A stretch of 64,000 nt of DNA from NCBI GenBank assembly GCA_004794655.1, contig SMMW01000001.1:23968501-24032500 (forward strand). Direction: 5' to 3'. How positions within the stretch are numbered: the first letter of the stretch is position 1; every line of letters begins with the position of its first letter. Shown in pieces: positions 26,901 through 34,433 of this stretch. The position numbers and the translations under genes were made by a program. Origin of the DNA: Marisa cornuarietis. Its lineage: Eukaryota; Mollusca; Gastropoda; Architaenioglossa; Ampullariidae. The notes under the pieces were generated by a model that saw nothing but the letters and a program-made list of their open reading frames with translations, was not told the origin of the DNA and ran no database searches.

Positions 26901-28855
26901 GCAATGAGGAGCCGAAGAGGAGACTTGTACAAATTCGAAAGACGTGTGAGGGAAACTTGGCAGTCTCCTGTTCTCAGACGACCATGTTAGTTTGGTGTAA
27001 AGTTAGTCGACCAACTGGTTCACTCTCATCACGTCCACGCTGACGCTGATGCTGCTGTGTAGGGGAAACATGATTCAGCAGAGAGTTGACACACAGCCAA
27101 GCTTTCACAAAACCAGAGTCAGACTCAGAATCAGGTGAAGGGGGGCACGAGACAGAATAACTACGAGCAGCAGAGCAGGTGATGGATTTTTTCAAAAGAC
27201 GCTGTTTACGGCGACCAGCACGATAGCCTTGGATTCGAATCTGTTGTTTCGATGGGCAGTCAACATTCATAGAATCATAATAAAGGGAAAATCTTCTCAA
27301 AGTGTCAACTAAACAGGCTGGAAGTGGAAGAGTTGCAAGGGGATTCAATAATGATAACTGAGTTGTCGAGTAGACAAACTGTCTTGTCATAATTCTATGA
27401 CATAAAAATAAAATGCAGCACGAGTTCAAAAAATACAATAAGATGAAAAACGATAAAAGATATTAAAACTGATGAGGATTTAAAGTTGGGCTAAGTTGAG
27501 AGAAGGATAAACAGAACAAGCAACAGGAAAGCGAGATAAAGAATCAGATGTAAAATCTATGTAATGGCGATGAATGTAACCGTTAAAAGTAAAGTCCGCA
27601 ACAAAAACATAAAAGCAAGGCAATTACAGATAGTCAAACAATAACAGAGGAAAGCTTAAGAGAAACAAATACAACTTGCAACTATAAGAAACCTGTGGGT
27701 ACGAAGAACAAAAAAGTTGCACGAGAAAATGGAAAAATTCACAGGAGAACAAAGCATTTCAGCCTGTCAGGCGCAGCCTCGTTTCCATTCCATTGTAAAC
27801 TGAACATTAGAACAAATAATATCACAATGTCAACTTGAGCCGTTGAACCGCGACACGTGACGTCCCCACATAGTACTAAGTCTCAAGGTGGAAGCACTTT
27901 CCTACTGACTAAACCAACCAACCGACTTGCAGAAAACCAAACGCCTAGTGCATTCGGCCCCTCCGTTGCCCTGTGATGTTCACTGGAGGTCTTGCTTACA
28001 TTGAGGCCATCATAATAAATACGATTGATGACGACATGGATGAGGATCGCCATGAAAGACATATGACCAACGGTTGTTAGTTTAGATAGGTATTCTGGAA
28101 AATATCAGGACTCATTCTTCAAATGAACCGATGGAAATGATTTTGTTAAGAATGTCTGGAAGTTATCGTAACCAGAAGTTATTCGGGTGATGCCAGTCTT
28201 TACCTTGTAAAAGAGCTTTGCTGTCACTCAGGTGTGGGCTAACTATTGACAGCCTCCAGGACGTCCACCAGTTGGAGGCAGCGATATCTACGACAAGTGA
28301 GGGAACGACACAGCAGTAGTCGCAGTAGTCAAAGAAGCGACAAAGTACCCGTTGTATGGTTTACGCCAGGGTGCCAGGGTGGCAGGGTTACAATTCCCAC
28401 TCCGATTTTCGCCGCACAGCAACTTGTGTGACCTCGTTGACGGTGGCATCGTCGTCGTCAACAGCATAACCGCTTGATGTCGGCAAAAGAACTTTTTCTA
28501 TTTTCTTTCTTTTTTACACTTTGATGCTCTGCTGCCGACAGCGGGAAACTGAGGCCAATAAAATACTAAATCCGCGGCCATGACAATCTGGGGCCGAAGT
28601 CTTGTCGATAAGCGAAGTGACTAGTGCAGTGACATTCTAGTAGGCAGACAGCCATCTACATCAACAAACAACATGCAACAGGTCAGCAGCTTCAGGTACA
28701 CGAGTGACAGGCATGGCCAGGTGAACTACAGCAAATCAAGGTATTGGCAGGTCAACCAAAGCAAGTGATGATGGGGTGAATTATAAGGAGACTGACGACA
28801 TCATTCGCGGAATATACAAAATATTATTTTAAAAATTAGTCTGTTATATTTGATC

Positions 28856-28887
<32 letters not shown>

Positions 28888-29348
28888 GGCCGTGTGTCTG
28901 TCCCGTGACATACTTGTCTGTGTCTTGCTTGTCCCTCACAATTAAATTATTTTATTATTACCTTTCACTTAATAAATATTATTTTATTATTACCTTTCAC
29001 TTAATAAATATTATTTTATTATTACCTTTCACTTAATAAATATTATTTTTGCCGCTACATTTATCGAATTTCGAGTCCCGCCTGCGGTTGCCATGGTAGC
29101 GCTAGAACGAACGGTTTGGCGGGTCGGACAGGTCCCTGATCTTTGTCAGCAGTGTTGTCAAACACTTTGACTGTTGAATGTCTAGACTTGTAAACTAGTC
29201 CTAACCTACATGTGTGCACTAGCCCTAACTCACATTTGGAAAGTTAGCCTCATATGAGGAGAAAAGCAGAAAGCAGCCACACAAACAGGTGTGCATCCAC
29301 GTGTGCACAGACAATGAAGAAGTACACTCACTCTTTCACACACACACA

Positions 29349-29401
<53 letters not shown>

Positions 29402-32006
29402 AAATGCACATACGCACAAACCGTCTAGCACGTACACAAACTCTCTCTTCTTTCTCTCTCTCTCTCTTGATCATCAGCATTCACTGCCACTCTTGAGTGT
29501 AAACATGTTTTTTACAGACACTCAGATACACACGCATCCACCCAGACACACTTGTCGACACATACACACAATCAAGCATAAACACATTCAATCTCTCCAG
29601 CAAGAACACATATCCCCCCCCCTCTCTCTCTCTCGCTCTTCCTGAAGCTGATAAACGTCCCGACATCTGTAGTGGGTCCGGTTAGCTGCAGAAGGCGCAG
29701 GAAAGGCACGTGACCCTAACAATCAGATGGCACTCACCCCAAGTCCCCTACACACCAGGACATCCCATGACATGGAAGTCACCTTGTCACGTGCCCTACC
29801 GCACCTCTCAACTCTGTACAATAGGATGCCCATGACAATTGGTGAAGTAGCTTTATGGCCAGAACCTGTCGCCCCAGACCTTTATTTTCATGTCAATTTG
29901 ATCAATTGTATGGACAGGAATTTGGGGATCAGTGTTTCTGTGAAAAAGTTTCATAAAATACGTAACACACGGGATTAACGGGTTTAGAATGAGTCTCACG
30001 TGCATAGCTTGTGGGACAAATCTTTAATAACGAGGGTAAGAGAGAGACAAGGATGAGAGTGGTTCACTCATGTGACTTACATTCCTTATTGGACAGGCTT
30101 AGACAATTTAGCTCTATGGCTGAGCTGAGGGGAACGAAGTTAGAAAATGGGCTCAGTTTATGAACCAGGGCTAGAGACTGGCTCGGCTTATGAACCAGGG
30201 CTAGAGACTGGCTCAGCTTATGAACCAGGGCTAGAGACTCTGGCTCAGCTTATGAACCAGGGCTAGAGACTCTGGCTCAGCTTATGAACCAGAGCTAGAG
30301 ACTCTGGCTCAGCTTGTGAACCAGGGCTAGAGACTCTGGCTCAGCTTATGAACCAGGGCTAGAGACTCTGGCTCAGCTTAAGAACCAGGGCTAGAGACTC
30401 TGACTCAGCTTATGAACCAGGGCTAGAGACTCTGACTCAGCTTATGAACCAGGGCTAGAGACTCTGACTCAGCTTATGAACCAGGGCTAGAGACTCTGGC
30501 TCAGCTTAAGAACCAGGGCTAGAGACTCTGACTCGGCTTATGAACCAGGGCTAGAGACTCTGACTCGGCTTATGAACCAGGGCTAGACACTCTGACTCGG
30601 CTTATGAACCAGGGCTAGACACTCTGGCTCAGTTGCATTGGTTTATTGGTTTATGTCTCCCCGGCATAGCTTGAGGGCCCAGAGTCTCCGCTTCCATAGC
30701 CTATGTGCTTTAGGTGAGCATAATGATGGCTTCAATTAATTTATGTTTTGACAAGTCATTCAGCAATCGCTACTGGCGCTGTTAAGGTTAAAATTCCCCT
30801 TGTAGGTTGAGAGCAGTCATCCAAACATTTTAGTTTTTTGTGATTGTACTGTGTAAGCAATCATAAACGTGTTTGCTATAGTAGATACAAACAACACAAA
30901 GAACAAGATGAAGTATTACACGCGACTAGCTAGAGCCAGAAGTTTAGTGAAAATTCTTCCTGGGAACTGCCGGCCTCTTCCCTGAGACAACAAAGAGGAG
31001 CCGATGGTCAGGCCGGGGTTAGAGGTAGGGATTACCCCATGGACAGTCTGGGGTAGGGGTAGGGGTAGGGCTAGGGACTTTCCGATGGTCCGAGTACCGT
31101 TAGAGAGCCATGTAAGGCAGACGAGTCCCGCTACACTATATTCTCCGTTGCTTTGTCAGCAAGTATCTAACCATTTGCTATATTTTCCTCGTACAGTTTA
31201 TTTATTATATTTGCTTTATTGTCTTTAGCCCCAAAACTGCTATATTCTACTTGTATCGGTTTTTAGTTTGCCGCCGGAAGTAGCTATTCATGAACATAAT
31301 GGTCACTCACCTGCACATCGTGCTGCAGAAGGAGGTCAACGCATGCTTGACTCCCGCTCGTGACAGCATAGTGCAGCGCCACCTGTCCAGAGTTCTCTGC
31401 TATAGTGATGTCAGCAGCAAAGGAGAGAAAAACACCGAGGAGGTCAACTCGACCCGCCATCGCCGCCCAGTGGACTGCTGTCCGGCCGCGCCAGTCCTGG
31501 TGGTTGACGTCAGCACCATAGGTCAGGAGCACCTGACAGGTGTCACACATGTCAGAGTAGGTGGCGGCCCCTGGTGGGTCGTCATGAATGGTGGTGACGC
31601 TAGCTATTACGCTGAGACAAGCCGTTAGAAGAGAGTGACGATGGACTGGGTCCACAATGGTGCTGACCAATCGCCTGGCGCTGACTGCGTTCATGTGCTT
31701 CAGCAAGAGAGACAACTCCTCCCACTGAAATGTTCGCGACAAGTGCGCCACCGTCTCCTGCAGGTCTTGTTCCTTTGACAAATGAGTCGCCATGTTCTGC
31801 AAGCCCTGTTCCTTTGACAGTTGTGCCACATCCTGCAGATCCTGCTCCTTTGACAGTTGTGCCACATCCTGCAGATCCTGCTCCTTTGACAGTTGTGCCA
31901 CATCCTGCAGATCCTGCTCCTTTGACAAGTGTGTCGTCATCTTTTGCAAGTCCTGCTCCTTTGACAAGTGTGTCACCGTCTCCTGCTGGTCCTGTTCCTT
32001 AGACAT
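4179..32006 (-). CDS. Multi-ankyrin-repeat protein gene, 8 exons, 3' end outside window
   Basis: Spliced minus-strand gene. Exons in order: 32006-31311, 22611-22421, 13656-13434, 10699-10444, 9760-9470, 8360-8087, 5511-5378, 4348-4179. Every intron is GT-AG and all junction phases agree (0, 2, 0, 1, 1, 2, 1). The total is 2235 nt, or 745 codons, without a stop. Residues 1-89 are seven SKEQDLQ-type repeats and residues 90-170 are non-repetitive. From about residue 171 there are 16 ankyrin repeats with classic cores (GRTAVHWAA, GLTPLHLAV, DGLCALHCAA, KGDYPVHEAA, EGRTCLHIAA). Several junctions complete an ankyrin motif, for example NLLLK/YNPDLT and LLAHG/ASVSD. No membrane segment or enzymatic domain is visible, so a scaffold or protein-binding role is an inference from the fold. 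The family resembles long invertebrate ankyrin proteins (inversin-like), but I cannot name it. The C-terminus is missing. Confidence 0.9.
4626..5276. repeat. 33-bp tandem array, about 19 copies
   Basis: Unit built on AGGAGACAGTGATCAG plus a CAGTTTGTCATCA part, with TCAT/TCGT and AAAT/AAGT/ACT variants. It fills most of ankyrin intron 7. Confidence 0.95.
5378..5511 (-). CDS. Ankyrin gene exon 7 (ankyrin 14-15), short
   Basis: 134 nt, found by following the reading phase. Acceptor ATTTTTGCAG, then one base finishing Asn and TAHCAAVKGSRDVLESL, then IKGDYPVHEAAQAGHV. Donor is GTGTGT, phase 1, and joining to exon 8 gives EAAQAGHVEVVQYLL. Length and spacing fit ankyrin repeats 14-15 exactly. The reading frame is too short and shadowed to stand out on its own. 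Confidence 0.85.
5645..7668. repeat. 53-bp (57-bp variant) tandem array, about 38 copies
   Basis: Unit contains CTACTTGTCTACAAGACAGC and CATGTCTATAGCACTAGTCT. Some units carry a 4-bp AGCT insertion (AGCTAGCC), giving 57 bp. The TTGTC..GACAA part is a small inverted repeat. It lies in ankyrin intron 6. The 340 bp after it hold nothing recognisable. Confidence 0.95.
8012..8069. repeat. (GT)n microsatellite, 58 bp
   Basis: Uninterrupted GT dinucleotides in ankyrin intron 6, starting 17 bp from the exon 6 donor. Confidence 0.98.
8087..8360 (-). CDS. Ankyrin gene exon 6 (ankyrin 11-14)
   Basis: 274 nt after acceptor TTTCCTAG. It encodes GNADACGMLVAAGANPD, DKDGLCALHCAASRGH, HNQCTPLFYAITLGHTDC and HTDNRGR. 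It ends phase 2 with AA before donor GTGAGTAC. A 58-bp dinucleotide tract starts 17 bp inside the following intron. Confidence 0.93.
8380..9465. other. AT-rich intron 5 with many ATGTTT motifs
   Basis: No exon is visible. Two stretches, 8580-8790 and 9120-9300, are dense in AATGTTT/AAACATT, and TTTACCCA near 8592 is matched in inverted orientation near 9230. This could be a decayed foldback element or simply base composition. A 14-bp direct repeat (CATTCTACGTCATA type) occurs near 9060. Confidence 0.4.
9470..9760 (-). CDS. Ankyrin gene exon 5 (ankyrin 9-11)
   Basis: 291 nt after acceptor TTGCTGCTGTAG. It completes HWATVCGHAGVLDVLLEYD, then SPDAHQAYPVHYAAQ. An insertion of about 30 residues rich in His, Ser and Gly (PTHTDSDELQHSAGKG) follows, then HLLRKLLDHGVSPE and DMRTPIIWAASAG. 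Donor GTGAGTGC, phase 1. Confidence 0.9.
10015..10350. repeat. Degenerate GTAGGTAC repeat around the MITE
   Basis: Irregular 11-16 bp units around TGTAGGTACA on both sides of the 144-bp MITE, which has split a low-copy array in ankyrin intron 4. Confidence 0.55.
10064..10207. mobile_element. 144-bp MITE with TIRs and 5-bp target duplication
   Basis: Begins CAGTGGCGTAGGA and ends with the inverse TCCTACGCCACTG. It is flanked by direct TAACA at 10059-10063 and 10208-10212. The G-run/C-run sub-terminal parts (about 10081-10111 and 10174-10180) make it a strong hairpin. CAGTGGCG termini are typical of several cut-and-paste families; I do not assign one. It lies in ankyrin intron 4. Confidence 0.8.
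10444..10699 (-). CDS. Ankyrin gene exon 4 (ankyrin 7-9)
   Basis: 256 nt, acceptor TGTGCTACAG, phase 0 start. It encodes ASVSDRDAHGRTALHHC, DDEGLTPLHLAVIAANVPLI and RDHQHHTVAHWAT. It ends with one base of a Val codon before donor GTAGGT. The sequence is GC-richer than the surrounding introns. Confidence 0.92.
10709..11690. repeat. 68-bp tandem array, about 14 copies
   Basis: Unit contains AACTAGTCTTCATTACATTA, a CATTACAACACAATCAA stretch and a second TAGTC. Units differ mainly at AACATT/ACCATT and ATATAAG/ATAGAAG. The array decays over 11690-11770. It lies in ankyrin intron 3. Confidence 0.95.
11802..12452 (+). mobile_element. Possible solo LTR, about 650 bp
   Basis: A GC-rich unique block sits between two arrays. 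It starts TGTAACCGG and ends CCGTAACA (imperfect TG..CA inverted ends). It has a TATA-like GATATAAG near 12019 and AATAAA near 12280, in the order expected of an LTR on the plus strand. No target-site duplication is seen with these ends, and no internal region or second LTR lies in the window. A decayed exon block would be the alternative. Confidence 0.35.
12455..13210. repeat. 32-bp degenerate tandem array
   Basis: About 20 diverged units containing GTCTTCATTACAGAATACGA and CGTCATCA. Most units keep GACGTCAT, and a full TGACGTCA occurs near 13091. It is related by its CTAGTCTTCATTACA part to the 68-bp array upstream, so both may share an origin. It lies in ankyrin intron 3. Confidence 0.85.
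13363..13430. repeat. (CA)n microsatellite abutting a splice donor
   Basis: About 34 CA units, read as (GT)n on the coding strand directly after the exon 3 donor of the ankyrin gene. Confidence 0.97.
13434..13656 (-). CDS. Ankyrin gene exon 3 (ankyrin 5-6)
   Basis: 223 nt. The acceptor TTGATTGAAG is followed by one base that finishes Lys, then YNPDLTAADHRGTSVVHRCC and ADSEGATPVIIACQNGH. It ends LLAHG before donor GTTTGT in phase 0, and exon 4 continues with ASVSDRDAHG. The donor sits at the very edge of a (GT)n tract on the coding strand, and the weak GTTTGT donor is followed directly by about 30 GT units. Confidence 0.88.
13664..13702. repeat. (AAT/AAC)n microsatellite
   Basis: Short trinucleotide tract just upstream (coding sense) of the exon 3 acceptor; on the coding strand it forms the T-rich tract before the AG. 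Confidence 0.85.
13735..14190. repeat. 74-bp tandem array, 6 copies
   Basis: Near-identical units of 74 bp containing ACAGGTATGTAGCACTCATC and TATCTCTAGTCAAACACAA. It lies in ankyrin intron 2. Confidence 0.95.
14191..15504. other. Intron 2 stretch, no exon seen
   Basis: Unique sequence with a C-run at 14880 and (CA)n at about 14891-14990. At 15360-15445 there is a dispersed-repeat fragment (CACTTTTGTT, then AAGGTCAGCTAAGTGCG and GTAGTAGATGG), which recurs at 58360-58436 beside the second LINE. Confidence 0.5.
15505..18405. repeat. 31-bp satellite array, about 93 copies
   Basis: Unit GACTAGATAGCACACTCGGC plus GTGATGTGTTA. Nearly all variation is confined to two blocks: CGGC/AGGC/CGAC/TTGG/TTAA/GGAC and GTGTTA/GTACTA/GTGCTA. 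Towards the right end runs of differing units repeat as groups, so copying of several units at once has occurred. It lies in ankyrin intron 2. Confidence 0.96.
18406..18880. repeat. Dispersed repeat, composite
   Basis: 18410-18535 shares AGAGCTAGAA, AATTCT-CCTGGGAGCT, CAAAGAGGA and TCCGATGGTCCGA with 30928-31100. The right part ends with CCCCCACAGTGCGATATCAC and GGTGAAAGCACTTTCC (18806-18847), a short motif found at three other places in the window. Probably a non-autonomous retroelement; I do not know the family. Confidence 0.5.
19424..19654 (+). pseudogene. THAP zinc-finger exon, two frameshifts
   Basis: Frame 1 gives VVCDMKGCGKKPSGKG and SFYRMPKII, a THAP start (C-x4-C). After a shift near 19550, LSEERHL appears, and after a second shift LWKAAVYRKDITTEEKWN and SVCSKHFVDG (C-x2-H end of THAP). 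The exon ends at donor GTAAGA (19655) in phase 1, matching the next exon. THAP domains bind the ends of the element in such transposons. The three frames mean it is inactive, unless the assembly contains indels. Confidence 0.75.
19975..20125 (+). pseudogene. THAP gene second exon, degraded
   Basis: After acceptor TATGTCTAG it continues the THAP gene in phase: GKPACVNFWNSPSWLPTLRL, then GHE, as usual after a THAP domain (GKP..NP.WLP.L.LGH). The following basic stretch decays into A-rich sequence. A remnant of the linker follows at 20196-20300. Confidence 0.6.
20470..20840 (+). pseudogene. DDE_Tnp_4 transposase remnant
   Basis: Pieces in order: GITPQGSVSYISNAFGGKAL, DKHIIKN, an in-frame stop, then GDVIMADR (the catalytic-Asp block), IPAFTLG, RKIASVQIHIKRV and SGILQSKVPIDLM, across several frames. 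The expected RIHVER block reads QIHIKR, so the catalytic Glu position is Lys. The order and spacing match HARBI/ISL2EU-type nucleases. Clearly dead. Confidence 0.75.
21856..22251 (-). pseudogene. Second transposon ORF remnant, opposite strand
   Basis: ATG at 22251, then YKFSLSPDIRFRYDSKAKG and IGGLDLYTI, then a stop. After a frame change come NNFLGGQYSLLAKQVKECR, VDVFSQKYTVGRS and LHFTRRTV. It is convergent with the transposase, as in two-gene ISL2EU elements, whose second protein is a nuclease-like protein. That assignment rests on memory and position. Confidence 0.5.
22421..22611 (-). CDS. Ankyrin gene exon 2 (ankyrin 3-4)
   Basis: 191 nt, phase 0 start after acceptor GTTGTTCAG and phase 2 end before donor GTGAGTTC. 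It encodes VVNVVAGHGLTPLILAVQQG and RRTPLHYALYLKRLDLFNLL. The last two bases AA join the first G of exon 3 to give Lys. The right end of a DNA transposon lies only 63 bp downstream of its donor. Confidence 0.9.
22720..22742. repeat. Poly(A) tract
   Basis: About 20 A residues in ankyrin intron 1, possibly the tail of an undetected retro-insertion. Confidence 0.7.
22803..23230 (-). repeat. Dispersed retroelement 3' end with (AAT)n/(AAC)n tail
   Basis: A trinucleotide tail is followed by GTATAGCGCATATCCACAC, then a long stretch with GAGTTTTCAGTGAAGATTTG and GAGTTCCGTTG. I recall this kind of sequence as a frequent dispersed repeat in mollusc genomes. The tail at the lower coordinate implies minus orientation. 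Confidence 0.45.
23231..24344. other. Intron 1 stretch without recognisable feature
   Basis: Contains A-runs and a (TA)n near 23598. A GC-richer part at 23800-24340 has open minus-strand frames (for example GKRVHISPRWEGPLQRGRK) that I cannot assign. They may be remnants of a mobile element. Confidence 0.35.
24345..25676. repeat. 39-bp array derived from LINE coding sequence
   Basis: About 33 units of 39 bp with 4- and 8-bp CAGA insertions. Read on the minus strand the unit is 13 codons, KHVTAVCQSVYYD, and the frame runs directly on from the LINE reverse-transcriptase ORF at 25680 (GFIVTDKHVTAVCQSV). D-KHV-x-x-VC-R/Q-S-x-YY is the block expected at this position of L2/CR1-type ORF2. The array is therefore an in-frame expansion of that LINE segment. 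Confidence 0.85.
25677..27000 (-). mobile_element. LINE (L2/CR1-like) ORF2 fragment with reverse transcriptase
   Basis: Minus strand. Endonuclease tail (IYRPPPSARNKLT, LLGDVNVHFD, VSQPTHKRDQG) is followed by an abrupt join near 26652 to RT. Then RPVSNLSFLSKIIEKIV, QSAYRPFHSTETTLIKV, LLDLSAAFDTIDH (catalytic Asp), SGPALSWFNSYLTDR, a frameshift near 26040, GVVQGSVLGPVLF, SYADDTQLYC (YADD at 25939-25928), NKLKLNDDKTEAL and NLGFIVTD. RT catalytic motifs are present. The ORF is broken by the frameshift, an internal deletion between EN and RT, a missing N-terminal EN half and loss of the 3' part to the 39-bp array. It lies in ankyrin intron 1. Confidence 0.9.
26974..27438 (-). pseudogene. Possible LINE N-terminal ORF2 segment
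   Basis: Open frame of 154 codons directly upstream of the LINE endonuclease remnant. It contains IRIQGYRAGRRKQRLLKK, a basic GxRxGRRKQR-type motif I associate with the region before the endonuclease of such LINEs. Its last residues overlap the start of the endonuclease piece out of frame, consistent with a deletion of the first EN half. Confidence 0.5.
27439..28854. other. Intron 1 stretch, mostly unassigned
   Basis: A-rich up to about 27800, possibly the LINE 5' UTR. At 27863-27902 lies one copy of the short dispersed motif CCCCACA..CAAGGTGGAAGCACTTTCC. The GC-richer block at 28240-28440 shows no exon with a matching phase. Confidence 0.4.
28855..28888. repeat. (GACA)n microsatellite
   Basis: Eight GACA units. 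Confidence 0.95.
28940..29048. repeat. 34-bp repeat, three copies
   Basis: Units of TATTATTTTATTATTACC plus TTTCACTTAATAAA; a young short duplication in ankyrin intron 1. Confidence 0.9.
29336..29399. repeat. (CA)n microsatellite
   Basis: About 32 CA units with one interruption. The next 730 bp (to 30130) contain further CA-rich and CT-rich sequence but no feature I recognise. Confidence 0.95.
30135..30635. repeat. 30/32-bp tandem array, about 16 copies
   Basis: Unit GAACCAGGGCTAGAGACTCT plus GGCTCAGCTTAT; early units lack the CT pair (30 bp). It lies in ankyrin intron 1. Confidence 0.95.
30928..31100. repeat. Dispersed repeat, relative of 18410-18535
   Basis: Shares AGAGCCAGAAGTTTAGT, ATTCTTCCTGGGA, CAAAGAGGA, TAGAGGTAGGG and TTTCCGATGGTCCGAG with the copy in intron 2. 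It contains a small (GGGGTA)n run near 31050. Confidence 0.55.
31311..32006 (-). CDS. Ankyrin gene exon 1 (start codon, N-terminal repeats, ankyrin 1-2)
   Basis: 232 codons. ATG is at 32006-32004 with A at -3 and an in-frame TAG at 32033-32031, so this is the first possible Met of the frame unless an acceptor lies in the 24 nt between. The exon encodes seven copies of SKEQDLQ-(ETVTHL/DVAQL/KMTTHL), then a linker with QWEELSLLLKHMN. Two ankyrin repeats follow, at about residues 171-203 and 204-232. It ends HDVQ followed by donor GTGAGT at 31310 (phase 0). The repeats suggest a short amphipathic or coiled segment. Confidence 0.88.
31785..32002 (-). repeat. Coding minisatellite, 36/39-bp units in exon 1
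   Basis: Seven in-frame units of 12-13 codons (SKEQDLQDVAQL or SKEQDLQETVAHL). The three middle copies are almost identical at DNA level and the outer ones have diverged, as expected of recent expansion in the centre. Unit length is always a multiple of three, so copy-number change would preserve the frame. Confidence 0.85.
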
Positions 32007-32465
32007 AATTGCAATATGACACTGCCGTAGCTATTGCCGGTGACAATGACACGCTACATGACACACACGATAAGAATAAACAGACTATAAGCATGGCGGC
32101 ACATACACGAGACAAGCTAGGTGCACGAGAAGCAAGACCCAGTTACACATGATGCACGAGAAGCTCTAGTGCCCCCCTCCGGACTCACACCCCCGTTGCT
32201 GTGTTAACTCGAGTCTGCTTTTGTCAGTCTGAGTTCGGTCTCGACACTAATTCGTCGCACACTTTGAGATATTGTATTGTCACTGCTCTAAATGACACAT
32301 ATTGTCACTGATTGTCACTGATTGTCACTGATTATTAACTGATGTCATCCCGTTTTTTTTACACAGTTGAAATTGTCGACTTTTTTTACTGTTGCAAATA
32401 CACCGCAAATGAACATTGAAATCAAATTTGATCTTTCTTAGCCATTGAGGGCGGCCAGGTTAAGT

Positions 32466-32565
32466 CGACGATATCAATAATACGATATCAATAATGAGAT
32501 ATCAATAATGAGATATCGATAATGCGATATCAATAATACGATATCAATAATACGATGTCAATAAT
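32466..32565. repeat. 13-14 bp GATATCAATAAT repeat
   Basis: About seven degenerate units of the palindromic GATATC plus AATAAT(G/A)(A/C) upstream of the ankyrin start exon. The neighbouring 32040-32465 and 32570-33440 hold nothing else I recognise beyond a (GA)n at 33091-33108. Confidence 0.8.
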
Positions 32566-33449
32566 ACTGAAAAAATGGAGGCCAAAACGGGTTGTGGTGG
32601 AGGTCCGAGGTACCAGTGTGTTGATAGTTTGGGGAATTTCTTAACCAATTTCTCGCCAGTGTGGGTAAAAAGTATTCTTGTCTTTTCTTTGAGTCGTAAT
32701 AGTCTTTGTGACTTGAGCGCCCTCTAGTGAACGCTGAAAGCAAATGAGCTGAGCATCTCGTTATTTCCGTTAGCAAGTCGCTTGGTGGCAGATGTTTGTG
32801 AAACGTATTTCTGAGTCTGATTCTTCAACCAGAACCTTTACAGATGAAATGTCACATGTTGTATTTATCTGACTCTCGTGATCAAACGAGCCCATAATAG
32901 TCTGTAAAGCTACTCTTTAAAATAAAAAATACAAAGAAAATACAATTTGCATTCTCTCCCTTAGTCACATGTGGGAAATTTGGTAGTTGTGTGACACTCA
33001 TTACTATTATGCCTTCGTCATGTATTGGACACTTCGTTTTCTTGAGATATTCACTACTATTATTAATATATTTTGTATATTTATATACATAGAGAGAGAG
33101 AGAGAGAGATTTTAGTCGCATTACTGAAATCATTACTGTTTCCGGCAATTATCTGTTTGGTTACTTTCAACAGAAGGAGGCAGGGGAACAACTGAAGACA
33201 GTTTTCTGAATGTAAAATAAAATCTTACTCACTAGTTTCCGAGAAAGAGATTAATTACTGGAGACATACGACTACACAACATTCTACAAATGTGGCACTG
33301 GGCAGTGACAGGGCTTGTCACGTGACTTGCACTTATGACAAGTAAACGTGCGCCACTTCTTACTCAGCCTGGTTATGTGTCATAGCCTTATAGAGACTTA
33401 CAACTAACAGTGACATAGCTATGAGAACTGCACGTGGGCCACTTCTTAC

Positions 33450-34076
33450 TCAGCCTGATGTGACCGCACACTGCTACTCACTCACCTCACATACTGCTAC
33501 TCACTCACCTCACACACTGCTACTCACTTACCTCACACACTGCTACTCACACACTGCTACTCACTTACCTCACACACTGCTACTCACTCACCTCACACAT
33601 TGCTACTCATTCACCTCACACATTGCTACTCACTCACCTCGCACACTGCTACTCACCTCACCTCGCACACTGCTACTCACTTACTGAACTTACACACTGT
33701 TACTCACTCATCCCACACTTTTACTCATCCCACACTTTTACTCAGCTAACACTATTACAGGCTATAACACCATCACGCACTGACCTTACACACTATTACT
33801 CACCCAGCTCACACACTATTACGCACTGAGTTTACTATTACTCAGCTCACACACTATTACTCACTAAGCTCACATACTATTATTCACTTAGTTCACATAT
33901 TATTACTCACTCAGCCCACACATTATTACTCACTGAGCTAACACGCTTACTCACAGATTCAACACTATTACTCACCCAGATCACACATTGTTACTCACTG
34001 AGCTTAGACACTCTTACTAATCCAGCTCACACACTGTTACTCAACTCACACACTATTACTCACCCAGCTCACTTCA
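33450..34076. repeat. Degenerate ~20-bp array (CACACTGCTACTCACTCAC)
   Basis: About 30 diverged units with CTGCTACTCAC, drifting to CTATTACTCAC on the right, where units carry CCCAGCTCAC. On the minus strand these contain repeated GTGAGT. Confidence 0.85.
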
Positions 34077-34077
34077 C

Positions 34078-34216
34078 TTGCTCGTGCTGCCCTCTGTGTC
34101 GTGATTGGAGACTGGCAGCGCGAGACGGGCGCTGAACTCGGTGCCTGTGATGGCGTCAACAAGCTCATCGATCTTCATCTCGCAAACCTCTTTGTCTCCA
34201 TGGCCGCTCACTGCTC
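34078..34216 (-). CDS. Candidate coding exon, unassigned
   Basis: A GC-rich block with one open minus-strand frame: AVSGHGDKEVCEMKIDEL, then VDAITGTEFSARLALPVS and NHDTEGSTS. It could end at AA/GTGAAG (donor at 34077) or at the TGA that follows. A possible acceptor is TTGAAG at 34217. Its phase would fit a preceding exon ending AG/GTGAGA at 34434, but not a direct join to ankyrin exon 1. The protein is not recognised. Confidence 0.35.
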
Positions 34217-34433
34217 TTCAAGCCGTCGTCAGTTTTACTGGTGTTGCTGCAGGTGTGCGTAGTCTACAAGCGTGAACTTCATGACCTGTGTTTGTGTCTG
34301 TGTGTCTGTGTAACCAGCGGGTAGTCCAGCTCAGCAAACCAAGGGAAAGGAAACTATGAAAGAGATTCTGGTCCCGTACCCGACACACCCTGGGCAGGAT
34401 GGCGAGAGTCTGTGGCCCGCGTCTCACCTGCGT

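Noticed and set aside
28246..28431. GC-richer block as an extra ankyrin exon in intron 1
   Set aside because: Exons 1 and 2 already join in phase 0 with continuous ankyrin spacing, and neither strand of the block encodes an ankyrin motif.
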